From a virus: a stretch of DNA of 20,672 nt. The notes under the pieces were generated by a model, which did not search any database, was not told the origin of the DNA, and was given only the letters and a program-made list of their open reading frames with translations. Made by a program: the position numbers and the translations under genes. Of the stretch, positions 1 through 6,691 are shown one piece after another; within the stretch, counting starts at the first letter, position 1, and every line of letters starts with the position of its first letter. Location: positions 1-20,672 of the IMG/VR virus record IMGVR_UViG_3300031841_003465; one strand, written 5' to 3'.

Positions 1-204
1 TCTCTGGCGACAGCAGCAAGCATATCTGCTCTGAACGACTTCGACCCGACAACTCAAACAGTGACTACAGACTCAGCGAGTAGAACAGCGAGTCAAGCTG
101 ATGTCTCGGCGTTGGCTACAGCGGCGAGTATTTCTGCACTCAATGACTTCGACCCGACAACTCAAACAGTGACCACAGACTCAGCGAGTAGGACGGCGAG
201 TCAA
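1..204 (+). repeat. 108-bp coding tandem repeat, first block
   Basis: Two units of a 108-bp (36-codon) direct repeat are seen. The first is cut by the window edge and the second spans 97-204. The conserved GTGACYACAGACTCAGCGAG core recurs at 61 and 169, exactly 108 bp apart. A further partial unit starts at 205 and diverges after about 32 bases. Confidence 0.85.
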
Positions 205-1848
205 GCTGATGTTTCGGCGTTGGCTACAGCGGCCAATCTCGCAACAGTAGACACGGTAGTTGATGATATCAAAGCCGTTACAGACAACCTGCCAGACTCA
301 GGTGCTCTGTCGTCTCTGGCGACAGCGTCAAGCGTCTCTACTGTCGACACTGTTGTAGATGCAATCAAAATCAGCACGGACAAACTTGACGATACGCTTG
401 AACTGGACGGCAGCGAGTATCGATTCACGACGAACGCGCTGGAGCAAGCACCAACGGGTGGCGGGTCAGCACCAACTGAAGCGGAAATTTACACTTATTT
501 CACCGCCTCCAGCAGGGAGGATGCGTTTAAGGCTGATGTATCTGCTCTCGCTACAGCGTCCAGCATCGCTGCACTCAATGACTTCGACCCGACAACTCAA
601 ACAGTGACTACAGACTCAGCGAGCAGAACGGCGAGTCAGGCTGATGTGTCTTCTCTGGCGACAGCAGCAAGCATATCTGCTCTGAACGACTTCGACCCGA
701 CAACTCAAACAGTGACTACAGACTCAGCGAGTAGAACAGCGAGTCAAGCTGATGTTTCGGCGTTGGCTACAGCGGCGAGTATTTCTGCACTCAATGACTT
801 CGACCCTGCAACTCAAACAGTTACTACAGACTCAGCGAGTAGGACGGCGAGTCAGGCCGATGTTTCCGCTCTCGCTACAGCGGCGAGTATTTCTGCTCTG
901 AACGACCTTTCTTCTGCGGATGTTACGGCGGCAGTGCCGACAGCAGCAGCGATTTATACCGAGTTCACGAACGGCAGCAATGAGGACGTGTTCAAAGCAG
1001 ATGTTTCTGCTCTCGCGACCTCAGCTAGCATCGCCGCACTGAACGACCTGTCATCAGCAGACGTGACGGCAGCAGTGCCGACTGTGGGGGAGACTGCAGA
1101 TGCTGTTTGGGATGAAGCACTGTCTGGCCACAACGTAGCAGGCTCGACTGGCAAGGCAATTCGCCAAGTCAAGGAAGGCACGATCACAATCGAAGCATCG
1201 ATTGACGACACCAGTGCAACGACGACCTCTTTTGTCACTAACCTGACGGAAAGCACGACCAGTTTCTACAGCAACAAAATCATGGTGTTCATTTCCGGCA
1301 GCCTGAGCGGTCAGGCTCGGATCATCACAAACTATAATGGCACGACTAAAGCCATTACGCTCGAAGAGGCACTGACCTCAGCACCTGCTGACGGCGATGA
1401 GTTTTTGATTCTTGCTACTCACGAGAACTCAATCGAGGAGATTCAAAGCGGGCTGGCAACGGCGGCAGCATTGGCGACAGTCGACACGAACGTCGATGCG
1501 ATCTTGGTTGACACTGGCACAACACTGCCAGCAACCCTGACCTCCATTGAAGGTAAGGTCGACACTGTTGACACGGTTATTGATGCGGTCAAGCTTAAGA
1601 CGGATCTGATTCCAGCGGACTTTACGAACCAGTGGGGTGCTGTCTATGACGTACAGATTACCGGTATTACCACTACAGTGGAGGGTGTTGCCGGTAAGCA
1701 CTCTGTCGCTGGGACTGTCATGATGAGCACAAACGCATCGCTGTCTAGTGGGATCCTGACGGCCAAGAAGCCAAGTGACGACACGACGTTCCAAACTTAC
1801 ACTGTCACAACTTCAGAATCTGCTGACAACATTACTGGAGTTTCCTGA
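1..1848 (+). CDS. Repeat-rich phage structural protein, probably tail or head fibre (5' end outside window)
   Basis: The reading frame is open from base 1, so the gene starts upstream; 615 residues are visible. The GTG at 61 lies inside a repeat and is not a credible start. The N-terminal half consists of near-identical 36-residue units (ADVSALATAASISALNDFDP followed by a T/S-rich stretch), interrupted by a segment with VDTVVDAIK and YRFTTNALEQAPTG. Next comes a second repeat family (PTxAxIYTxFT...EDxFK, then ADVSALAT) and an AVWDEALSGHNVAGSTGKAI motif near residues 365-385. The last 200 residues are non-repetitive and beta-rich (ITIEASIDDTSATTTSF onward). From memory, the AVWDEA-L-GH-GTTG and NALEQAPTG motifs recur in large repeat-bearing virion proteins of tailed phages. 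The role as fibre or baseplate component is inferred. It has no visible membrane segment. It overlaps the next gene by one base (TGATG). Confidence 0.7.
   Translation, partial: SLATAASISALNDFDPTTQTVTTDSASRTASQADVSALATAASISALNDFDPTTQTVTTDSASRTASQADVSALATAANLATVDTVVDDIKAVTDNLPDSGALSSLATASSVSTVDTVVDAIKISTDKLDDTLELDGSEYRFTTNALEQAPTGGGSAPTEAEIYTYFTASSREDAFKADVSALATASSIAALNDFDPTTQTVTTDSASRTASQADVSSLATAASISALNDFDPTTQTVTTDSASRTASQADVSALATAASISALNDFDPATQTVTTDSASRTASQADVSALATAASISALNDLSSADVTAAVPTAAAIYTEFTNGSNEDVFKADVSALATSASIAALNDLSSADVTAAVPTVGETADAVWDEALSGHNVAGSTGKAIRQVKEGTITIEASIDDTSATTTSFVTNLTESTTSFYSNKIMVFISGSLSGQARIITNYNGTTKAITLEEALTSAPADGDEFLILATHENSIEEIQSGLATAAALATVDTNVDAILVDTGTTLPATLTSIEGKVDTVDTVIDAVKLKTDLIPADFTNQWGAVYDVQITGITTTVEGVAGKHSVAGTVMMSTNASLSSGILTAKKPSDDTTFQTYTVTTSESADNITGVS
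532..855 (+). repeat. 108-bp coding tandem repeat, second block
   Basis: Three complete units lie at 532-639, 640-747 and 748-855, with a partial unit from 856. The ACTACAGACTCAGCGAG core recurs at 604, 712 and 820 with exact 108-bp spacing. Bases 652-806 match bases 1-155 with a single difference (C105 versus T756), an offset of 651 bp that keeps the reading frame. Confidence 0.85.
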
Positions 1849-2060
1849 TGTGGGTGTGGTGGCATTACTCGGCATTCGGTCCCGCGAGGGGGAAAATCGG
1901 CCACGTGGATGCCTTTGCCCTGTATTCTAACCAGACGGTAGCCGGGGCTTCCCCGACCGGCAACACGAGCGCTGTTGTGATGCACACGAACCGGACAGTT
2001 GCTGAGGTGGTCCAGCCCGGAAGAGCAGTCGACTTTTATAAGAACGGAGATAAACAGTGA
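1848..2060 (+). CDS. Small phage protein of unknown function
   Basis: This 70-residue protein starts at an ATG that overlaps the previous stop (TGATG) and ends in a GTGA overlap with the next gene, so it is probably translationally coupled to both. The N-terminus is tryptophan-rich (MWVWWHYSAFGPARG), and the middle has two similar short segments, LYSNQTVAG and MHTNRTVAE, that look like a small internal duplication. No signal peptide or membrane helix is evident. I do not recognise the family. Its position between a fibre-like gene and the terminase suggests a minor virion or fibre accessory protein, but that is inference from context only. Confidence 0.6.
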   Translation: MWVWWHYSAFGPARGKIGHVDAFALYSNQTVAGASPTGNTSAVVMHTNRTVAEVVQPGRAVDFYKNGDKQ

Positions 2061-2434
2061 GTTGTTTAGAGGTATTTCGAGTCAATGAGGCGTCCAGCTT
2101 CTCCCTGATGTACCGCGTGTATGTCGATGGGGTAGCCATGGTGCAGTCGGACGTTTCGACGATTGAATATGCGGTCATCAATGAGGGAACAAAAGAGGTC
2201 ATCTCTTCCCTCTCTTCTCTGGTGGTTGCGGACGTTGTCTACGATACGTTGCAGACAGATGTCCGATGGACCAAGGACAATGTGGGCTACAACTTCAAAC
2301 ACGATGTAGGCCACACAATTACAACTGATCCCGACATCAGTTATCGCCTAGAGTACAAGGTTACTCTGGCAAGTGGATCAGAGTTCTGGCTGGACTCTGT
2401 GGTCGTCAACCTGAACGAAGTATACGGGAACTAA
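2057..2434 (+). CDS. Phage protein with beta-sandwich-like sequence, possible upper baseplate/fibre accessory protein
   Basis: 125 residues from a GTG start that overlaps the previous stop by four bases (GTGA). The sequence alternates short beta-like segments: SSFSLMYRVYVDGV, STIEYAVINE, VVYDTLQTDVRWTKDNVGYNF, YRLEYKVTLASGSEFWLDSV. The stretch with DTLQTD-RWTKD--GYNF followed by a Y-x-E-Y-x-V strand is, from memory, typical of a family of phage proteins encoded next to fibre and baseplate genes, reminiscent of Ig-like baseplate upper-protein domains. The assignment to an Ig-like fold is inference. Two bases separate its stop from the next ATG. Confidence 0.6.
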   Translation: MSCLEVFRVNEASSFSLMYRVYVDGVAMVQSDVSTIEYAVINEGTKEVISSLSSLVVADVVYDTLQTDVRWTKDNVGYNFKHDVGHTITTDPDISYRLEYKVTLASGSEFWLDSVVVNLNEVYGN

Positions 2435-2436
2435 TC

Positions 2437-2622
2437 ATGAAGATTGAAGAAGCTGTTAAGTGTCTGATCAACGCTGCAGAGGGACGCAAGGCGAACCGAC
2501 GCGAGATCAAGGCTGCCTGTCGCCTGCTGGAAGAGCAGGTTGCAAAGCTGGAGTGTGAGCATTGTGAGAAGAAATGCTCCAAGAAGAAACCCGCCAAGAA
2601 GGTAGAGCGTAAAGAACTGTGA
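2437..2622 (+). CDS. Small Cys/Lys-rich helical protein just upstream of the terminase
   Basis: 61 residues. The first 40 are predicted helical (EEAVKCLINAAEGRKANRRE, then IKAACRLLEEQVAKLE). A CEHCEKKC cysteine cluster and a lysine-rich tail (SKKKPAKKVERKEL) follow. It overlaps the terminase start through GTGA, which implies coupled expression. In lambda-type phages the small terminase subunit sits at this place, but this protein is far shorter than the usual 150-180 residues and shows no obvious winged helix. I would not call it a small terminase without structural support. The cysteines could bind a metal. Confidence 0.55.
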   Translation: MKIEEAVKCLINAAEGRKANRREIKAACRLLEEQVAKLECEHCEKKCSKKKPAKKVERKEL

Positions 2623-4706
2623 GCACCCCTTCCGCTGGGGTATACTCCGCGCAGCAGAAATACCAGAGTCGGAAGATTGAGGAAGCCTCAACCGTCTCTG
2701 GTATTCCAAAGCCTAAAGACCCGACTAGGCGAGCCGCGTGTGAGAGAGACCTGTCTCTGTTTCTGCGAACGTACTTCCCCCATTCAACGGGGTTGAAGCC
2801 GTTCAGCAGTGACCACGAGATGGCCATCCTCAGAATGCAATATGCAATCATTGAGGGTGGTGGTACGGTTCTTACGTGTTTCCCCCGGGGGTTTGGTAAG
2901 ACAACGATCTCTGAGAACACCGCGATTTGGGCATCCCTGTATGGGCATAAGAAGTTTATCCCGATTATCGGGGCGGACAAAGGTGCCGCTACAGACACGA
3001 TTGCCAGTCTGAAGTTTGAACTCACAGAGAATGACCTGATTGCTGAGGACTTCCCTGAAGTCGTTGTGCCCTTCAAGCATCTCGACAATAAGTCCCAGCG
3101 GTGTGCAACCCAGAAGCTCGGCGGCGAGCTCACTTACGTTAAGTGGTCCGCCGAGGAGCTAGGGTTTGCGTGGGTCAAGGGTGATGATGGCCAGTACCTG
3201 AATAACAGCGGGGCGATGTTCCGCTGTTTGGGTATCACCGGTCGTATCCGTGGTATGAGTGTGAAGACGCCGGACGGAGAGAAGAAGCGTCCGGACTTCT
3301 TCATTCTCGACGACCCTCAGACTGACGAATCGGCAATGAGTCCGACGCAGTGTGCAAAGCGGATGTCAATCTATCAGAAGTCAGTGCTCCGCCTCGGTGG
3401 ACACAACAAGCTTCTGAGTGGTGTGATCAACGCGACCGTGATTGAGCCGGATGATATGGTTGACCAACTTCTGAGTCAGGAGAAGCACCCCGAGGTTGAG
3501 GGTGTGCGGATCCCGATGCTGAAGACGATGTCTGACAACCATGAAGATCTGTGGATGGACAGTTATGCTGAGTTGAGACGAACGTACAATCCAGAGGATC
3601 CTGGGGACCGCCGGAGGGCAATCAAAGACGCTAACGAGTTCTATGACCGAAACCGGGAGGAGATGGACAAGGGTGCTGAGGCGACGTGGGAGCATTGCTA
3701 CGCGGAACTCGACGGCGAGGTATCTGCCATTCAGCATGCATACAACATCCTGATCGATGATGGTCCATACGTATTCGCTTCCGAGTGTCAGAATGAGCCT
3801 GTGTCTCGGAATCCAATGGGTATGGATTTCATGACGCCGGAGGAGATCTGCGAGCATCGGGTAGGACGGCACAAGAAGCTACCGAACAAAGTGGATGTGC
3901 TGGCGTTCCACATCGACGTTCAGAAGCGTGCGCTGTACTACTGCATCAGCGGGGTCTCAGAGGACTTCTCCATGTACCCGATTGAGTATGGGATGTACCC
4001 GGAGCAGAAGGGTGGCAAACTCGGGTATGCGAATGTCCGGTCTACCCTGCAACGCCGGTACAAGGGAATGAGCGACGAGATGGTCATCGAACGTGGTGTC
4101 GGTGATTTGGTCAAGATGCTGAAGACGAAGCGATTCGCGAGAGAGGACGGGGTTGTATTGACGGCAGATGTGGGTCTGGTCGACGGGGGTTACCAGTCGG
4201 ACGCGGTCCACAATGGCGTGCTTCAATCCGGTCAGACTGGCGTCTACGTCGCCTACGGTCGTGGTGTGAAGGCTGCGGATACTCCAATGATGCTGCTGAA
4301 GCGGGCGTCGGGGGAGAAGCGTAGCAAGGATATGTTTATTCCGTGGAGGATGATGGCCGATGCGAACCGAAGAGGAACCCGGTATGTGCTGTTCTGTTCT
4401 AACTCAGTTAAGACGTTCGTGCATCGTCGAATCCGAACGGATATCGGCGAGAAGGGGTCCTTCCTCCTGCCAGCAGGCATCCATAAGGAATTTGCCGCAC
4501 ACATCAGCGGAAGTGAATCACCCACGGAAACTGAAGGACCATACGGAAAACTGATTGAGTGGGCACCCGTTCCGGGCCGCCCCGACAACCACCTATTTGA
4601 CTGTCTGGTGGGATCCGCCGTTGCGGCGTCCATCACCGGTCGTGTTCGGTTCGGGGAGCCGATTGAAAAACCCGTCAAGAACCAGAAGAAGGTCTCGTAC
4701 TTATGA
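2619..4706 (+). CDS. terL: Terminase large subunit (DNA-packaging ATPase/nuclease)
   Basis: This is the motor that pumps phage DNA into the prohead and cuts it. The 695-residue protein has an N-terminal ATPase with a Walker A-type loop FPRGFGKTT (residues 88-96) and Walker B FFILDD (227-232) whose second acidic residue fits the catalytic carboxylate. The C-terminal nuclease domain shows acidic positions expected for an RNase H-like fold: HIDVQ (D433), ADVGLVDGGY (D517/D522) and PDNHLFDCLVG (D661). The length is near that of lambda gpA-type terminases. It starts at a GTG overlapping the preceding stop. No ATG occurs before residue 68, and starting there would leave only 20 residues ahead of the Walker A loop. 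It overlaps the next gene by four bases (ATGA). The gpW-portal-protease order downstream also points to the lambda-type family. Confidence 0.93.
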   Translation: MSTPSAGVYSAQQKYQSRKIEEASTVSGIPKPKDPTRRAACERDLSLFLRTYFPHSTGLKPFSSDHEMAILRMQYAIIEGGGTVLTCFPRGFGKTTISENTAIWASLYGHKKFIPIIGADKGAATDTIASLKFELTENDLIAEDFPEVVVPFKHLDNKSQRCATQKLGGELTYVKWSAEELGFAWVKGDDGQYLNNSGAMFRCLGITGRIRGMSVKTPDGEKKRPDFFILDDPQTDESAMSPTQCAKRMSIYQKSVLRLGGHNKLLSGVINATVIEPDDMVDQLLSQEKHPEVEGVRIPMLKTMSDNHEDLWMDSYAELRRTYNPEDPGDRRRAIKDANEFYDRNREEMDKGAEATWEHCYAELDGEVSAIQHAYNILIDDGPYVFASECQNEPVSRNPMGMDFMTPEEICEHRVGRHKKLPNKVDVLAFHIDVQKRALYYCISGVSEDFSMYPIEYGMYPEQKGGKLGYANVRSTLQRRYKGMSDEMVIERGVGDLVKMLKTKRFAREDGVVLTADVGLVDGGYQSDAVHNGVLQSGQTGVYVAYGRGVKAADTPMMLLKRASGEKRSKDMFIPWRMMADANRRGTRYVLFCSNSVKTFVHRRIRTDIGEKGSFLLPAGIHKEFAAHISGSESPTETEGPYGKLIEWAPVPGRPDNHLFDCLVGSAVAASITGRVRFGEPIEKPVKNQKKVSYL

Positions 4707-5008
4707 GCAAGAAGAAAGCCACCAAGAAGAAAGCCACCAAGAAGAAAGCCACCAAGAAGAAAGCTGTAAAAGAGGCAGTACCCTGCGTCAGCACGGTCCC
4801 GATCCACTGCCCCAGGTGCGGATGTTCAGACAGATCCCGCAAAACAGGCACGATTCGGAGGACTCTGAGCGGGTCGACATCTGACGGATTTGACTACACG
4901 GAGGTGGCGTGGAGCTACGTAACTTGCTTGGGGTGCGAGAAGAATTACAGAATTATCGAGTATTTGGCCCCTACATCCCGCGACTGCGGGTTGAAGTCTG
5001 ACCAATAG
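4703..5008 (+). CDS. Zinc-ribbon protein with lysine-repeat N-terminus
   Basis: 101 residues. The N-terminus is a perfect pentapeptide repeat (KKKAT three times, then KKKAV) encoded by a 15-bp tandem repeat. The rest is a compact domain with two CxxC knuckles, CPRC (about residues 34-37) and CLGC (about 74-77), about 36 residues apart, as in a zinc ribbon. Small zinc-ribbon proteins between terminase and portal are common in tailed phages, and their role is not established. The polylysine arm suggests binding to DNA or another polyanion, which is inference. The ATG overlaps the terminase stop (ATGA). Confidence 0.7.
   Translation: MSKKKATKKKATKKKATKKKAVKEAVPCVSTVPIHCPRCGCSDRSRKTGTIRRTLSGSTSDGFDYTEVAWSYVTCLGCEKNYRIIEYLAPTSRDCGLKSDQ
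4709..4768 (+). repeat. 15-bp tandem repeat encoding KKKAT
   Basis: Three exact copies of AAGAAGAAAGCCACC (4709-4753) and a fourth that diverges after ten or so bases. It is in frame with the zinc-ribbon gene, so loss or gain of a unit changes only the length of the lysine arm. Confidence 0.9.
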
Positions 5009-5033
5009 CCCAATTTCCGGAGTAGACTGCGTT

Positions 5034-5258
5034 ATGAGTGACTCAATTTCACAGCTGGAAGCTGATCTATCTGCCCTGAATTCTGCGATTCGATCCGGGT
5101 TGCTGATGGTGCAGGTAGGCGGACAGCTGACTCAGTATCAATCCCTGAAGCAGATGCGTTCGGTCGCTTCCGACCTCGAGCGACAGATTGCCGATTGCAA
5201 GGGCATAGCGAGTCAGAAGCCTCGCGTGTCTTCCTTCAACATCAGTAGGGGCGTGTGA
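5034..5258 (+). CDS. gpW-like head-tail joining protein
   Basis: 74 residues, close to lambda gpW (68). It has the expected layout: a helix with leucine/alanine spacing (SQLEADLSALNSAIRSG), a short hairpin (VQVGGQLTQYQS), a second helix (LKQMRSVASDLERQIADCKG) and a basic tail. gpW-type proteins sit in the portal channel and are needed to stabilise packaged DNA and attach the tail. The gene lies between terminase and portal, as W lies between A and B in lambda. A GGAG ribosome-binding site lies at 5019-5022. Its stop overlaps the portal ATG (TGATG). Confidence 0.75.
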   Translation: MSDSISQLEADLSALNSAIRSGLLMVQVGGQLTQYQSLKQMRSVASDLERQIADCKGIASQKPRVSSFNISRGV

Positions 5259-6691
5259 TGGCTAAGAAGCGAGCCAAAAAGAAGTCCGCCTCAAAGAAAG
5301 CGTTCACAAGCGGTTATGACGCCGCGAACGGATCAAACAAGCGACGGGCATCCTCCTCAATCCTGAAGCGGGAAGAGGATGTTCTGAAGGAAAGAGCTCG
5401 CCGGAGCCTGATCGGCACCGGACAGTACCTCTATCGCAATTTCAGCGTTGTATCGTGGGCTGTGAAGAAGCACCTCGATTACAACACGATGTTCGATTTT
5501 CAGGCCCAGACGGACTATCCTGAACTGAACGAACAACTGGAATCGCTGATGAGCGAATGGTCTCTGCCATTCAACTGCGATGCATCGGCCCGTTTCACCT
5601 TCCAGCAGCTTCTCAGAGCCTCTGAGATGCGACGAGTCCTAGACGGCGACATCTTCTGGATCAAACGCCGAGACGGGCGTCTGGGGGCCATTGAGGGCGA
5701 TCTGATGCGAACTCCGGGAGAGGTCTCGGATGGGGAGCGATGGTTCAACGGAGCCCGCGTGAATGTGGACGGTCGTCCAATCGCGTGGGGACTCCACCGG
5801 CGTGAGGATTACGGGAACGTAGAGTTCCTGCGGAAGATCCCTGCACAGAACGTGATTCAGTTGTGCCAGTTCGACCGGTTCGACCAGATCCGTGGTGTCT
5901 CACCGATGGCGGGTGCGTTCAATGCGTTCCAGGACTGCTACGAAGGTGTTGACTACGCTCTGGCCAAAATGAAGGTCGAGCAGTTGTTCGCGATGGTCAT
6001 CTACAGTTCCAATAGCAGCGGGACTGGTGACCACCTGCGAAATGGCGACGGATCCTACGATGTCGACTTCGGGAAGGGTCCGGTTAAACTGGAGATGGAT
6101 GCCGACGACGATGCCAAGTTCCTGCACGCTGACGGGCCAGGTTATGCAACCCAAGAGTTCGTAAACTTGGTTATCGGGATGGCCATTAAGAGTCTGGGAC
6201 TTCCGTTCAGCTTCTTCGATGAGGCACACACCAACTTCTTTGGTAGCCGTGCAGCGTTCCTGCACTATGACCGAAGCTGTAAGGCAAACCGTTCGGTTCT
6301 GCTCGAGGCTCTTCGCCGTGTAACGGTTTGGAAGATGCGACAGTGGATCTTGGAGGGCCGACTGACCCTCCCATCCGGAATGACTGTTCTGGATGTTGCA
6401 TATGAGTGGGTACACGCTGGTATGCCTTGGTGGGATCCATCGAAGGAAATTGATGGCGACATGAAGGCTATCTCTGCCGGACTCGACAACCCATACCGGG
6501 TATGTCAGCGAGTCGGCACAGACTTCGAAGCCAACATCAAGAAGATTGCACAAGCCCGCGAGTTCGCTGAATCTCATAACGTTCCCCTCACTTTTGGTGA
6601 GGTTGCTGAACCGGTTGAATACGAAGAGGACGAGCCGGTTGAGGAAGAAGGGAACGAGGAAGAAGCTATAGGAAACGAGGATGAAGAATGA
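5258..6691 (+). CDS. Portal protein, lambda gpB family
   Basis: This protein forms the dodecameric ring at the capsid vertex through which DNA enters and leaves. It has 477 residues from the ATG at 5258, chosen over the GTG three bases earlier because it forms a TGATG junction with gpW. Family features include the early RNFSVVSWAVKKHLDYN segment (also seen as YxxNxWaxxav in relatives), DGDIFWIKRR, the HREDYGN and VIQLCQFDRFDQIRGVSPMA segment, and the FFGSRAAFLHYDRS stretch. RxDQxRGVSPMAGA is characteristic of lambda-type portals. The N-terminus is lysine-rich (AKKRAKKKSASKK) and the C-terminal 35 residues are almost all acidic. It overlaps the protease gene by four bases (ATGA). Confidence 0.9.
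   Translation: MAKKRAKKKSASKKAFTSGYDAANGSNKRRASSSILKREEDVLKERARRSLIGTGQYLYRNFSVVSWAVKKHLDYNTMFDFQAQTDYPELNEQLESLMSEWSLPFNCDASARFTFQQLLRASEMRRVLDGDIFWIKRRDGRLGAIEGDLMRTPGEVSDGERWFNGARVNVDGRPIAWGLHRREDYGNVEFLRKIPAQNVIQLCQFDRFDQIRGVSPMAGAFNAFQDCYEGVDYALAKMKVEQLFAMVIYSSNSSGTGDHLRNGDGSYDVDFGKGPVKLEMDADDDAKFLHADGPGYATQEFVNLVIGMAIKSLGLPFSFFDEAHTNFFGSRAAFLHYDRSCKANRSVLLEALRRVTVWKMRQWILEGRLTLPSGMTVLDVAYEWVHAGMPWWDPSKEIDGDMKAISAGLDNPYRVCQRVGTDFEANIKKIAQAREFAESHNVPLTFGEVAEPVEYEEDEPVEEEGNEEEAIGNEDEE

Noticed and set aside
1-855. CRISPR-like array
   Set aside because: The repeats are 108 bp, contiguous, in frame and coding, without unique spacers.
2507-3133. Minus-strand open frame opposite the terminase N-terminus
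   Set aside because: It overlaps the Walker A coding region of the terminase and shows no domain.
4253-4807. Minus-strand frame with GGFLL repeats that looks like a membrane protein
   Set aside because: The GGFLL repeat is the reverse complement of the KKKAT-encoding 15-bp repeat; the apparent hydrophobic segment is a mirror of the lysine codons.
4991-5033. Possible promoter (TTGAAG ... TAGACT) before the gpW-like gene
   Set aside because: The two elements are about 26 bases apart, too far for a sigma-70 promoter, and the gene is well placed for read-through from the terminase operon.
5900-6577. Minus-strand open frame of 225 codons inside the portal gene
   Set aside because: Antisense to a well-supported portal protein; the composition is not protein-like and there is no operon context.
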